This document shows, piece after piece, positions 35,901-45,271 of a DNA stretch of 64,000 nucleotides. The notes under the pieces are model-generated. The model was not told the DNA's origin and made no database searches. It saw only the letters and a program-made list of their open reading frames with translations. The position numbers and the translations under genes were made by a program. This stretch comes from Antarcticimicrobium sp. (GTDB lineage Bacteria; Pseudomonadota; Alphaproteobacteria; Rhodobacterales; Rhodobacteraceae): the NCBI RefSeq assembly GCF_029212575.1, contig NZ_JARGPK010000066.1, forward strand, positions 1 to 64,000, in the 5' to 3' direction. Within the stretch, counting starts at the first letter, position 1, and the number at the start of each line of letters is the position of its first letter.

Positions 35901-38390
35901 CGGGTGATTTCCCGCCAGGCGGTCACGGTCGATACGGGCGAGAGTGTCATTCCGCTCGAGGTGACGAAGGACTGGGGCACCGGTGCCTATGTCACGGCCA
36001 CGGTGATCCGCCCGATGGACGTGGCCGCCGGGCAAAACCCGGCCCGCGCGCTTGGCCTTGCCCATGCGGCGGTCGATCCGGGCGACAAGGCGCTGCGGGT
36101 CGCGATCGACGCGCCGGAGCTGACCCGGCCGCGCGGCACCCAGCGGCTGCGCGTGACGGTCGATGGCGCGGCGGCGGGCGAACAGGCCTGGCTGACGCTG
36201 GCCGCTGTCGATCTGGGCATCCTGAACCTGACCGGTTTCGACAGCCCCGATCCGCAGGGGCATTATTTCGGCCAGCGGCGGCTCGGGGTGGAATTGCGCG
36301 ATGTCTATGGTCGGCTGATCGACGGCATGAACGGGGCGATGGGTACGGTCCGCTCGGGCGGCGATTCCGACAGCGGTCAGCGGATGCAGTCACCGCCGCC
36401 GACGCAGGACCTGATGGCAGTGTTCTCCGGCCCGGTGCAGGTGGGAGAAGATGGCGCGACCCTGGTCGATATCGACCTGCCCGATTTCAACGGCACCGTG
36501 CGGCTGATGGCGGTGGCCTGGACGCGCGGCGCGGTGGGCCAGGCCGAGGCCGACATGCTGGTGCGCGATCCGGTGGTGGTCACCGCCAGCCTGCCGCGGT
36601 TCCTCGCCCCCGGCGACGAGAGCCGGATCCGGCTGGAGGTGGTGCATGCGGATGGCCCGGCGGGGCAGATGACGCTGGACCTGACCGCGCAAGGGCAGGG
36701 GATCGCGCTGGGCGATGACCCGGCACCGTTCCAACTGGCCGAGGGCGGCAAGGCGGTTTTCGAGGTGCCGGTGCGCGCGCGCTCTGTCGGCGACCCGGAG
36801 ATCACGCTGGTGCTGACCACGCCCGCCGGCCAGACCCTGACCCAAAGCCTGCGGCTGCCGGTGCGCGCCAATGATCCGCAGGTGGCGCAGACGCGGCGGT
36901 TCTCGCTGGGGGCGGGCGACCGGTTCCTGTTCAGCGACGATGTCTTTGCCGGGATGAAACCGGGCACCGGGCGCGCGATCCTCTCGGCCGGGCCGCTGGC
37001 GCGGTTCGATGCGCCGGGCCTGCTGGCGCGGCTCGACCGCTATCCCTATGGCTGCACCGAACAGGTGACCTCCAAGGCGCTGCCGCTTCTCTACCTGTCC
37101 TCGGTGGCGCAGGCCTCCGGGCTGGGCAATGGCCCGGCGGTGGACAAGCGGATTGCCGATGCCATCGCGCAGGTGCTGACCCGGCAGGCGCCGAACGGTG
37201 CCTTCGGGTTGTGGCGGGCGGAATCGGGGGATTTCTGGCTGGACGCCTATGTCACCGATTTCCTGTCCCGCGCGCGGGCCGAGGGGCATCCGGTGCCCGA
37301 CCGCGCCCTGCGGCAGGCGCTGGACAACCTGCGCAACCGGGTGAACTACGCCCCCGATTTCGATGCCGGGGACGAGGCCGGCGGCAGCATCGCCTATGCG
37401 CTGATGGTTCTGGCGCGCGAAGGCGCCGCCGCGATGGGCGATCTGCGCTATTACGCCGACGTGAAGGGGGGCGATTTCGCCACCCCGCTGGCGGCGGCGC
37501 AGCTGGGCGCGGCGCTGGCCGCCTATGGCGATCAGCCGCGCGCCGACGCGATGTTCCTGCGTGCCGCGCGGATGATCGAGACCCGGCCCGAAACCGGCCG
37601 GTTGTGGCGCGCCGACTATGGCACCGGGCTGCGCGACGCGGCGGGGCTTCTGGCGCTGGCCACCGAGGCGGGCAGTTCGGCGGTGGACGCAGATGCCCTG
37701 ACGGCGCGGATCACCCGCGCCGATCTGCGCCCCTCGACGCAGGAGGCGGCCTGGTCGCTTTTGGCGGCGCATGCGCTGATCAAATCGCCGGAGAAGTCCG
37801 GGCTGCGGGTTGACGGTGCCCCGGTCACGGGCCCCTTCGTGCAGATGCGCGAGGATGGGGCCGGGGGGCCGGAGGTCGAGATCACAGCCGCCGACGGCCG
37901 CGCCACCGATATCACGCTGACCACGCTGGGCGTGCCCGAGGTGGCGCCCGGGGCGGGCGGCACCGGCTATGCCATCGCGCGGCGGTACTACACCCTCGAG
38001 GGGGTGCCGGTCGAGGGCCGCGACTTTACCGTGGGCGAGCGGTTGGTCGCGGTGATCGAGGTGCGCCCCTTTGAGGACAGCGGCGCGCGGCTGATGGTGG
38101 ACGATCCGCTGCCGGCGGGGCTGGAGATCGACAACCCCAACCTGTTGCGCTCGGGCGATGTGCGGGCGCTGGACTGGCTGCGCCCGACCGAGGCCGAGCA
38201 TGCCGAGTTCCGCAGCGATCGGTTCCTTGCCGCGGTCAATCTGCGCCAGGCCGAGACCGTGACGCTGGCCTATATCCTGCGCGCGGTGACGCCGGGCGTG
38301 TTCCACCATCCGGCGGTCTCGGTCGAGGACATGTACCGCCCCCGGTACCGGGCGCGCGGTGACACCGGCCGCGTGACCATCCGCGAATGA
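32943..38390 (+). CDS. Bacterial alpha-2-macroglobulin with N-terminal PAN/Apple domain
   Basis: 1815 residues. Sec signal 1-23 (ends AQA; no lipobox, unlike E. coli YfhM). A PAN/Apple-like domain follows (about 30-100, with CLRACSANPRCTAFTYN). Then come macroglobulin-type beta domains, a bait-region-like stretch, and the thioester domain with the intact motif YGCTEQ: Cys1371 and Gln1374 should form the reactive bond. It is thought to trap proteases that enter the periplasm. The stop overlaps pbpC by 4 bases, the usual pairing, since PBP1C repairs the wall after such attack. Confidence 0.93.
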   Translation: MERFMRAALGLVFAIIWGVTAQAQEVIPEFRFVVTDDMDFYGADLDALFDTDLPSCLRACSANPRCTAFTYNTRSNACFPKIGVSERTPYAGALSAEKFVTPAAVRQLGATRAVDLGFLSESDLTQAAGRARDLGLQHRAGGLDVEAALDAGRGRAAAGDPLRASGWIGAAVSLTDMGPLWTEYARLLLDIRTDNSGRRRDYEARAQDAAINGYLRAGSDGARVTALGVLAEALERRDGGRDMIPALRLASDIQPRDEILAALDSAIGKYGFRITDSSVESDTDAPRICAQFSEDLVKAGGDYGPFLRLPEAGLVVQAEQRQLCIDGVEHGKRYRVTFRRGLPAASGEVLQKDIELTHYVQDRSPNVRFPGRAYVLPKSADAALPVETVNVDKLELTLRRVSDRNLIRAIQQEYFARPLSHWQEEDFAGSVAQQVWTGTAEVGNELNSDMTTRLPMAQAIAGQGPGIYALTAKVPGADPYDDPGATQWFVLSDLGLSTLSGSDGLHVQVSGLSEAQPRAGIEVSLISRANAVLAVAQTGADGLALFDAGLTRGTGGAAPALVVARQGEEDLAFLSLTEPAFDLSDRGVEGRAPAGPVDVFLTTDRGAYRAGEVIHATALSRDDTAQAIEGLPLIAILSRPDGVEYSRHISDGGMAGGHVFSFPVGVTAPRGTWRLDIKADPDAPALASQVLLVEDFLPERIDFDLSLPEAPLRAGDTPPLSISARYLFGAPGADLSVEGQVVLRPAKTVAEWPGYRFGRHDAGARAQSSYFGTLRTDARGVVTVPVELPRPEAGGQPLEAEVIARVSDGSARPVERRLSVPVRPDGPVIGIKPKFEDVVTEGTEAGFELIGLAADLTPQPMQVRWTLNRIETRYQWYQLYGNWNWEPVTRRSRIATGEALLGAAPVSVSSPVEWGEYELVVERTDGAYAAASVDFYAGWYVSADAAATPDRLEMSLDRESYAVGETANLRIVPRMAGTALITVMGDRVISRQAVTVDTGESVIPLEVTKDWGTGAYVTATVIRPMDVAAGQNPARALGLAHAAVDPGDKALRVAIDAPELTRPRGTQRLRVTVDGAAAGEQAWLTLAAVDLGILNLTGFDSPDPQGHYFGQRRLGVELRDVYGRLIDGMNGAMGTVRSGGDSDSGQRMQSPPPTQDLMAVFSGPVQVGEDGATLVDIDLPDFNGTVRLMAVAWTRGAVGQAEADMLVRDPVVVTASLPRFLAPGDESRIRLEVVHADGPAGQMTLDLTAQGQGIALGDDPAPFQLAEGGKAVFEVPVRARSVGDPEITLVLTTPAGQTLTQSLRLPVRANDPQVAQTRRFSLGAGDRFLFSDDVFAGMKPGTGRAILSAGPLARFDAPGLLARLDRYPYGCTEQVTSKALPLLYLSSVAQASGLGNGPAVDKRIADAIAQVLTRQAPNGAFGLWRAESGDFWLDAYVTDFLSRARAEGHPVPDRALRQALDNLRNRVNYAPDFDAGDEAGGSIAYALMVLAREGAAAMGDLRYYADVKGGDFATPLAAAQLGAALAAYGDQPRADAMFLRAARMIETRPETGRLWRADYGTGLRDAAGLLALATEAGSSAVDADALTARITRADLRPSTQEAAWSLLAAHALIKSPEKSGLRVDGAPVTGPFVQMREDGAGGPEVEITAADGRATDITLTTLGVPEVAPGAGGTGYAIARRYYTLEGVPVEGRDFTVGERLVAVIEVRPFEDSGARLMVDDPLPAGLEIDNPNLLRSGDVRALDWLRPTEAEHAEFRSDRFLAAVNLRQAETVTLAYILRAVTPGVFHHPAVSVEDMYRPRYRARGDTGRVTIRE

Positions 38391-40441
38391 AGGTGCGACT
38401 GAGGGCGGGCGCGCTTTTCGCGCTGGCGCTGCTGCTGTTCGCGGCGGCGGCGCTGCGTGACGGCGTTGAGGCCTGGATCGAGGCGACGGAGCTGCCGGTG
38501 ATGCTCTCCGAGACATCGGTCGAGGTGCGCGACCGCGACGGCGTGCTGCTGCGCGCCTACCCGGTGGCTGATGGGCTGATGCGGCTGGCCCCGCCGCCGC
38601 TGGCGGGTGTCGATGCGCGCTACCTGGACATGCTTCTGGCCTATGAGGACAAGCGGTTTCGCAGCCATTCCGGTGTCGATCCGCTGGCGATGGCGCGGGC
38701 CGTGGTGCAGGCGCTCTGGCATGGCCGCGCGGTCTCGGGGGGATCGACGCTCAGCATGCAGGTGGCGCGGCTCTTGGAGGATGGCGGCACCGGGCGCTGG
38801 TCCGGCAAGCTGCGGCAGATCCGGGTTGCGCTGGCGCTGGAGCGGCGGCTGGACAAGGACGCGATCTTGTCGCTTTACCTGACCCATGCGCCCTATGGTG
38901 GCCATCTGGAGGGCGTGCGCGCCGCCACGCTGGCCTGGTTCGGGAAGGAACCGGCGCGGCTGACCCCGGGTGAGGCGGCGCTGCTGGTGGCGCTGCCGCA
39001 ATCGCCCGAAACCCGTCGCCCCGACCGGCATCCGCAGGCCGCCCGCACCGCCCGCGCGCGGGTGCTGGCGCGGATGCGGACGCGCGGCGTGATCACGGCG
39101 GAACAGGCGCAGACGGCGGCGCGCGCGCCGCTGCCCGGGGCGATGCAGCCGTTTCCGATGTTGGCGCCGCATCTGGCCGATGCGCTGCGCGGCGCCGATC
39201 CGCTGGCGCCGCGCCATGACGTGACGCTGAAGGCCGGGGTGCAGGAACGGATGCAGGCGCTGGCGGCCCGGGCGGCGCAGAAGGCCGGGCCGCGGGTCTC
39301 TGCCGCGCTCGTGGTTGCGGATCACCAAAGCGGTGAAATCCTCGCTTCGGTCGGGTCGCCGGCCTATGCCGAGGGGGGGGGGCGACAGGGGTTCGTCGAC
39401 ATGACCCGCGCGCTGCGCTCGCCCGGATCGACGCTGAAACCGCTGGTCTATGGCCTCGCCTTCGACCAGGGGCTGGTTCATCCCGAAACCCTGATCCACG
39501 ACGGGCCGGTGATGTTCGGCCGCTACGCACCGCATAATTTCGACGGCCAGTACCGCGGCGATCTGCCGGTGCGGGCGGCGTTGCAGATGTCGCTGAACAT
39601 CCCGGTGATCAAGCTGACCAACGATCTCGGCCCGGCGCGGGTGATGGACGCGCTGCGCCGCGCCGGGGCGCGGCCGCGCCTGCCCGGCGGCGCGCCCGGC
39701 CTGGCGGTGGCGCTGGGCGGGGTCGGCACCACCCTGCGCGACCTGGTGCAGCTTTACGCGGTGATCGCGGCGGGCGGGCAGGGGCCGCTGCTGCGCGCGC
39801 GGCAGGAGGCGCCCTTTGCGCAAACGCCGCGGGTGATCTCGCCCGCCGCCGCCTGGCAGCTGGGCGATATCCTGCGCGGGCTGGCGCCGCCGCCCGGCGC
39901 GCCCGCGCATGCGCTGGCCTACAAGACCGGGACCTCTTATGGCCACCGCGATGCCTGGGCGATCGGGTTCGACGGACGCCATGTGATCGGGGTCTGGATG
40001 GGGCGGGCCGACGGCACCCCGGTGCCGGGGGCCTTTGGCGGCGAGCTGACAGCGCCGGTGCTGTTCGAGGCCTTTGGTCGGCTGAAGCCGGAGGTCGAAC
40101 CGCTGCCCGCGCCGCCGCCCGAGACGCTGATCCTGACCACCGCCGAACTGCCGGTTCCGCTGCGGCGCTACCGCCCGCGCGGCGCGGCGCTGGTGCTCTC
40201 GGGGGGGCCAAAGCTGACCTTTCCGCCCGATGGCGCCCGGCTGGCCGCGGGCGACGGGCGGATCACGCTAAAGCTGAATGGCGGCGTGGCCCCGTTCACG
40301 GTTCTGGCCAATGGCGCCCCGGTGGCGACCGCGCTGCCCGCGCGGGAGCTTGTCATTCCCAGCCCGGGCAGGGGGTTTTCGACCCTGGTGGTGGTGGACC
40401 GCGACGGGCGCAGCGACCGGGTGACGGTGCAACTCGACTAG
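38387..40441 (+). CDS. pbpC: Penicillin-binding protein 1C
   Basis: 684 residues. One N-terminal membrane helix, a glycosyltransferase-51 domain (EDKRFRSHSGVDP with catalytic Glu; GGSTLSMQVARLL), a transpeptidase domain (SPGSTLKP with active Ser; SLN; KTGTS) and the C-terminal BiPBP_C beta domain. Polymerises and cross-links peptidoglycan. A run of ten G at about 39372-39381 lies inside the gene (Glu-Gly-Gly-Gly) and could slip during replication. Translationally coupled to the macroglobulin gene. Confidence 0.95.
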   Translation: MKVRLRAGALFALALLLFAAAALRDGVEAWIEATELPVMLSETSVEVRDRDGVLLRAYPVADGLMRLAPPPLAGVDARYLDMLLAYEDKRFRSHSGVDPLAMARAVVQALWHGRAVSGGSTLSMQVARLLEDGGTGRWSGKLRQIRVALALERRLDKDAILSLYLTHAPYGGHLEGVRAATLAWFGKEPARLTPGEAALLVALPQSPETRRPDRHPQAARTARARVLARMRTRGVITAEQAQTAARAPLPGAMQPFPMLAPHLADALRGADPLAPRHDVTLKAGVQERMQALAARAAQKAGPRVSAALVVADHQSGEILASVGSPAYAEGGGRQGFVDMTRALRSPGSTLKPLVYGLAFDQGLVHPETLIHDGPVMFGRYAPHNFDGQYRGDLPVRAALQMSLNIPVIKLTNDLGPARVMDALRRAGARPRLPGGAPGLAVALGGVGTTLRDLVQLYAVIAAGGQGPLLRARQEAPFAQTPRVISPAAAWQLGDILRGLAPPPGAPAHALAYKTGTSYGHRDAWAIGFDGRHVIGVWMGRADGTPVPGAFGGELTAPVLFEAFGRLKPEVEPLPAPPPETLILTTAELPVPLRRYRPRGAALVLSGGPKLTFPPDGARLAAGDGRITLKLNGGVAPFTVLANGAPVATALPARELVIPSPGRGFSTLVVVDRDGRSDRVTVQLD

Positions 40442-40451
40442 CGCCGGGCGC

Positions 40452-42494
40452 CTACCGCCGCCCCTCGCGCAGCCAGCCGCCGACGATCAGCGCCGAGGCC
40501 AGCACCAGCACCAGCCAGACCGGCAGCAGCGGCGTCTGGCGCACGTCGCGGGTCTCGTAGGCGCCGCGCGGCGTCAGCCCGATCCAGTCGCGCCCCGAGG
40601 CCGGGCGCCCCGCGCGCACGTCGCGCAGGCGCGGCAGCCCGTCTTCCAGCCGCAGGATGCCGCCGCGCAGGGGGTCGATCACCGGCTCCAGCACCGCGCC
40701 GGTAGCGATGGTCTGTTCGAACTCGCGCGGGGCGGCGGGGCCGAGCCCGATCACCGCCCGCTGATCCCCTTCGGCCAGCCGGTAGAGGCCGATCTCCGGC
40801 CCCTGGTAGCGCGCCTCGAACCGGCCCGGGGCGACCTCCTGCAATGCCAGCTCCTCGGTGCCGCCGTCCGGGCGGATCACCGTCACCGGCCCCACGCCAT
40901 CGCCGAGGGTGCGGCGGATGATGCGCATGCGCTGGCCGGTGGCCTCGGCCCAGAGCGCCTCTTCCTCCAGCTCCGGCTCCTTCATCATCCAGTGCGCCAG
41001 CCGCCGCAGCAGTTCGAGCTGCGGCCCGCCGCCCTCGTAACCGCGGCCCCAGAGCCAGGCGTGGTCGGAGGCCAGCAGCGCAACCCGCCCCTCGCCCACC
41101 CGGTCGAGGATCAGCAGCGGGCGGTCGTCATACCCGGTCATCACCACGTCGCCGGCCTCCGGCTCGACCTCGATCTGGCGCAGCCACGATCCCCAGGTTT
41201 CCCCGTCGCCCAGATCGGCGGTGACCGGGTGGCGCGCGCCCAGATCGGTCACCGTCGGGCGATAGCGATCCTCGATCACCCGGGCGGTGGGCCGGGCCGG
41301 CAGCACCGGCGCCAGCGGCGAGCGATAGATACTGTCGGCGGTGGCGAAATCGGGGCCCGCCGCGACCAGCACCGCGCCGCCGCCGGAGACGTAATTGGCC
41401 ACGTTGTCGAGATAGATCGCAGGCAGGATGCCGCGCCGCTGGTAGCGATCGAAGATGATCAGGTCGAAATCGTCGATCTTCTCCAGAAACAGCTCGCGGG
41501 TGGGAAAGGCGATCAGCGACAGCTCGTCCACCGGCACGCCGTCCTGTTTCTCGGGCGGGCGCAGAATGGTGAAATGCACCAGGTCCACGGAACTGTCGGA
41601 TTTCAGCAGGTTGCGCCAGGTGCGGCCCCCCGCGTGCGGCTCGCCCGAGACCAGCAGCACCCGTAGCCGGTCGCGCACCCCGTTCATCTGGATCAGGGCG
41701 CTGTTGTTGCGGTCGGTCAGCTCGCCCGCCGCCCCGGGGACCGAAAAGCGGATCACGTTGCGCCCGCCGTGGGGCAGGGTGATGGGCAGCTCGATATCGC
41801 GGCCGATCGGCACGTCGAAGCGTTCGGGCGGCGCACCGTCGACGGAGATGTCCAGCGGCGCGGTCGCCGCGCCCTGTGGCGCTGCGCCGCTGTCCTCGAT
41901 GCGCAGGGTCAGGGTGACAGGTTCGCCGATGATGGCGAAGGCGGGCGCGTTGCGCACCGACAGGCGGCGGTCCCAGTCGCCCGCGCGCCCGGTCAGCAGC
42001 AGGTGCAGCGGCGCGGGGAGGTCCGGCGCGCGCTCGATGTCGTGCACCCGCCCGTCCGAAAGCGCGATGATCCCGGCGACGCGGGCGCGCGGCTCTTCGG
42101 CCAGCGCGGTGGCGAGCGCGGTCATCAGCTCGGTCCCCGCATCGTCGCCGCCGTCGCCCACCTGCAGCCGGCGCAGCTCGGTATTCTCGCGCGCGGCGAT
42201 CCGCGCGGCCAGCGCCTCGCCGGCCGCCTGCATCTGCGTCGGACGGTCCGACAGGTGCTGGCTGGCGCTGTCGTCCTCGATCAGGATCACGATGTCGCTC
42301 AGCGGGGCGCGGTCCTCGATCTGGTATCCGGGTCGGGTCAGCGCGCCGAGGATCAGCAGCGCCGCCAGCAGCCGCAGCCCCCAGCCGGACAGGCCGCGAA
42401 CCAGCGCCAGCGCCACGGCGGCGGCAGAGAGCGCGGCCAGACCGAACAGGACCGGCCAGGGCAGCAGCGGATCGAAGATGACGGTTCCGGTCAT
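40452..42494 (-). CDS. Large membrane protein, VWA/glutamine-amidotransferase-like (COG5426-type)
   Basis: 680 residues. Two N-terminal membrane helices (about 14-33, 39-53), a von Willebrand-A-like region starting DIVILIEDDSASQ, a beta-rich stretch, a class-I glutamine-amidotransferase-like segment (about 270-460, with DLIIFDRYQRRGI and GGGAVLVAAGPDF) and a C-terminal helix. The VWA metal site looks incomplete (DDSAS rather than DxSxS). Last gene of the MoxR operon; its start overlaps the previous stop by 4 bases. Envelope-associated role inferred from context. Confidence 0.8.
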   Translation of the reverse strand: MTGTVIFDPLLPWPVLFGLAALSAAAVALALVRGLSGWGLRLLAALLILGALTRPGYQIEDRAPLSDIVILIEDDSASQHLSDRPTQMQAAGEALAARIAARENTELRRLQVGDGGDDAGTELMTALATALAEEPRARVAGIIALSDGRVHDIERAPDLPAPLHLLLTGRAGDWDRRLSVRNAPAFAIIGEPVTLTLRIEDSGAAPQGAATAPLDISVDGAPPERFDVPIGRDIELPITLPHGGRNVIRFSVPGAAGELTDRNNSALIQMNGVRDRLRVLLVSGEPHAGGRTWRNLLKSDSSVDLVHFTILRPPEKQDGVPVDELSLIAFPTRELFLEKIDDFDLIIFDRYQRRGILPAIYLDNVANYVSGGGAVLVAAGPDFATADSIYRSPLAPVLPARPTARVIEDRYRPTVTDLGARHPVTADLGDGETWGSWLRQIEVEPEAGDVVMTGYDDRPLLILDRVGEGRVALLASDHAWLWGRGYEGGGPQLELLRRLAHWMMKEPELEEEALWAEATGQRMRIIRRTLGDGVGPVTVIRPDGGTEELALQEVAPGRFEARYQGPEIGLYRLAEGDQRAVIGLGPAAPREFEQTIATGAVLEPVIDPLRGGILRLEDGLPRLRDVRAGRPASGRDWIGLTPRGAYETRDVRQTPLLPVWLVLVLASALIVGGWLREGRR

Positions 42495-45271
42495 TGTCCC
42501 AGCCTGTCCAACAGCGCGGGCACGTGGACCTGATCGGATTTGTAGTTGCCGGTCAGCACGTGCATGACCAGGTTGACGCCAAAGCGCAGCGACAGCTCCC
42601 GCTGCCGCTCGCCGGAGAAGCCGCGCCCCACCGGCAGCAGCGGCCGGCCGTCACGATCCACCGCCCAGGCCCCGGCCCAGTCGTTGCCGCCGATCACCAC
42701 CGGCGTCACCCCGTCATTGAGGTTGCGGAACGGCATCCCCTCGATCTGCTCGGCATCGGGCGGGGCGGCCTCGACCCAGATCCGCCCGCGCGCATGGCGG
42801 CCGGGAAAATCCTGCAACAGGTAGAAAGCGCGGGTCAGGACATGGTCCTGCGGCACCGGCTCCAGCGGCGGGATGTCGAGCGGCGCGGCCAGCGCCTGCA
42901 GTTTGCGTCCGTTGGGACTGGCGGCGCCGAAGCCGGCGATATCGGCATCACGGGTGTCGAACAGGATCATGCCGCCGGAGCGGAGATAGGCGTTCAGCCT
43001 GGCATAGGCTTCGCCGGAGGGCTGCGGTTGTTCCGGGGTCACCGGCCAGTAGAGAATCGGGAAGAAGGCCAGTTCGTCACGCTCCAGGTCGACGCCGATC
43101 GGCGGCGCCGGTTCTATCGAGGTGCGAAAGAACAGGGTGTCCGAGAGGCCGCGCAACCCGGCCTGCGCAATATCGTCCAGCCGCGCATCGCCGGTCAGCA
43201 CATGGGCCAGCGTCAACTCGCTGGCGGCGGCGATGGCGAATTCGGTGTCCTCGCCCCCGACCGGTTGCGCGGCCAGCGAGCCTCCGGCCAGACCGCTCAG
43301 CAGCAGTACCGCCAGCGCGACCACCCCACCACGCATCGGCCACAACCGCCCGCCCAGCGCCAGCGCGGCCAGCACATCGGCCGCCAGCAGCGCCAGCGCC
43401 AGCGCCAGAAGTGGTCCGCCCAAGGGCTGTTCGGGGCGCAGCGTCAGCCGTTCCACCGGCACGCCTTCGGGCCATTCGGCAGGGCTCAGCGCGGCGGCCT
43501 CGCCCAGCACGTTGCGCGCCAGCCGCCGGTCGCCGCTGTCATAGACCCCCGGCCGCAACCCGGGGCCGAGCGGCGCCTCGGCCAACGCCGGACCGGCGAC
43601 GCCGGGCAGGGTGCCGGCCTCGCGCAGGGTGCCGAAGCCGTCCATCACCTGGACCGGGCGCCAGGTGGTGCCCTCCAGATCCGCCGCCTCGGGCGGTTTG
43701 GCCGAGGAGGAGACCGCCAGCCGCTCCAGCATCTGCACGAAGAGACCGGAGAGCGGCAGCGTCGACCATTCGGCATTGGCGGTGACGTGGAACAAAACCA
43801 CCTGCCCCTGTCCCAGCGGTTTGCGGGTGACCAGCGGCGTGTCGTCGCTGAGCGCGGCGATCACCCGGTCGGCCAGCACCGGGTCGGGCTGTGCCATCAC
43901 CTGGGCACTGACCCGCACATCACCGGGTACCGGCAGGCCGGCAAAGGGCGAGTCGGCGGGGAAGGGGGCCAGCGTTTTCGGCTCGCCCCAGCTCATCGCG
44001 CCGCCCACTGTGCGCCCGCCGCTGCGCAGCCGCACCGGCATCAGCGGGTGTTCCTCGGTCCGGGCGATATCGCTGGCGGCAAGCCGCGGCCCGGCGAACC
44101 GCAGCAACATGCCGCCGTTTTCGATCCACTCGGTGAGCGCCACCTCCTCCGGTTGCGACAGGGTGGCGACATCGGCCATCACGATCACGTCGGGGTTGGC
44201 CGGCAGCAGGTCGAGCAGCGCGCCGTCGAGCAGGTCGGCGGTGGGCGCCAGCGCCTGTTTCAGGTAGTGCAGCGGCGACAGAAGCTCGAGCCCCTCGCGG
44301 TCGCCGCGCCCGGCGATCAGCGCCACCTCGCGCCGCCGCAACCGGTCGTCGGCCAAGGTCACCGCCCCGGCCGAGCGTTGGCCCTGGATCTCGAACCTTG
44401 TGATCCGCGCCCGCAGCTCGGCGGGCAGCGAGAGCGCTGCCGTCGTTGTGGTCTCGCCGGTATCGAACCGCCCCGGCACCGTGGCGAGCACCCGCGCCGT
44501 ACCGGCCGGATCACGGCCCTGGGCCAGCACCGTCACCTCGCGCGCTGCGCCGGGGTCGGAGCGATGCAGCGTCAGTTGAACCGCGCCATCGGAGAACCCG
44601 ACGGGGCCGATCCCCAACACCGGCTGGCCGGTCTCGACCACGCGCAGCGCGCCCTTGTTCCGCAGCGCCGCGAGCAGCGGCGCGCGCCCGGGGTAGGTCA
44701 GCCCGTCGCTCAGCCAAAGCGTGTCAAAGCCGCCCTCCGCCGCGGAGACCGCCGCGCGCGCGGTTTCGATCTGCGCCTTTGTGGGCTGCCAGGGTTCGGG
44801 CGCAAGCCCCGCCAGGCGGCTGCGCCAGATGTCCGCCGACTGGAATTGCAGCGGCCCCGGCGCGGTCAGCGGCAGCAGCGCCACCGGGCGGCCGCCGCGC
44901 CCGGCCTCGGCCAGTTGCGCATCGAGCAATTCCATCCGCACGGCCCAGCGCGGCGCACCGGCCCAGGTCGCGTCGAGCACGACCAGGAGCGGCCCGCTGC
45001 CCGCGCGCTCCTGCTGCGGGTTCAGGACGGGTCCGGCCAGCCCCAGGATCAACGCCGCGACGGCCAGCATCCGCAGCAGCAGCAGCCACCAGGGGGTGCG
45101 GTCCGACACGCTCTCGTCATCCCTGAGCCCGAGCAACAGCGCCACACCGGGGAACCGCCGCCGCACGGGTGCGGGCGGCACCGCGCGCAGGATCAGCCAG
45201 AGGACCGGCAGCGCCAGCAACCCCAGCAGCAGCCAGGGCGCGGTGAAGCCGATCCCGCCCAGCACGGTCAT
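42491..45271 (-). CDS. BatA-like / DUF4159 membrane protein
   Basis: 926 residues. It starts with a BatA-type N-terminal domain (FTAPWLLLGLLALPVLWLI, then VRRRFPGVALLLGLRDD), has a second membrane helix near residue 60, two more around 640-690, and ends in a DUF4159-type domain (about 710-926) of Rossmann-like fold containing GGMILFDTRD. It belongs to operons with MoxR and DUF58. These sets are thought to help assemble or activate membrane or periplasmic protein complexes. Overlaps both neighbours by 4 bases. Confidence 0.85.
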   Translation of the reverse strand: MTVLGGIGFTAPWLLLGLLALPVLWLILRAVPPAPVRRRFPGVALLLGLRDDESVSDRTPWWLLLLRMLAVAALILGLAGPVLNPQQERAGSGPLLVVLDATWAGAPRWAVRMELLDAQLAEAGRGGRPVALLPLTAPGPLQFQSADIWRSRLAGLAPEPWQPTKAQIETARAAVSAAEGGFDTLWLSDGLTYPGRAPLLAALRNKGALRVVETGQPVLGIGPVGFSDGAVQLTLHRSDPGAAREVTVLAQGRDPAGTARVLATVPGRFDTGETTTTAALSLPAELRARITRFEIQGQRSAGAVTLADDRLRRREVALIAGRGDREGLELLSPLHYLKQALAPTADLLDGALLDLLPANPDVIVMADVATLSQPEEVALTEWIENGGMLLRFAGPRLAASDIARTEEHPLMPVRLRSGGRTVGGAMSWGEPKTLAPFPADSPFAGLPVPGDVRVSAQVMAQPDPVLADRVIAALSDDTPLVTRKPLGQGQVVLFHVTANAEWSTLPLSGLFVQMLERLAVSSSAKPPEAADLEGTTWRPVQVMDGFGTLREAGTLPGVAGPALAEAPLGPGLRPGVYDSGDRRLARNVLGEAAALSPAEWPEGVPVERLTLRPEQPLGGPLLALALALLAADVLAALALGGRLWPMRGGVVALAVLLLSGLAGGSLAAQPVGGEDTEFAIAAASELTLAHVLTGDARLDDIAQAGLRGLSDTLFFRTSIEPAPPIGVDLERDELAFFPILYWPVTPEQPQPSGEAYARLNAYLRSGGMILFDTRDADIAGFGAASPNGRKLQALAAPLDIPPLEPVPQDHVLTRAFYLLQDFPGRHARGRIWVEAAPPDAEQIEGMPFRNLNDGVTPVVIGGNDWAGAWAVDRDGRPLLPVGRGFSGERQRELSLRFGVNLVMHVLTGNYKSDQVHVPALLDRLGQ

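Noticed and set aside
32877-36263. Open frame of 1128 codons on the minus strand opposite the macroglobulin gene
   Set aside because: It is the mirror of a clearly real gene, rich in Arg, His, Gln and Pro as antisense frames of GC-rich genes are, and has no domain pattern or ribosome site.
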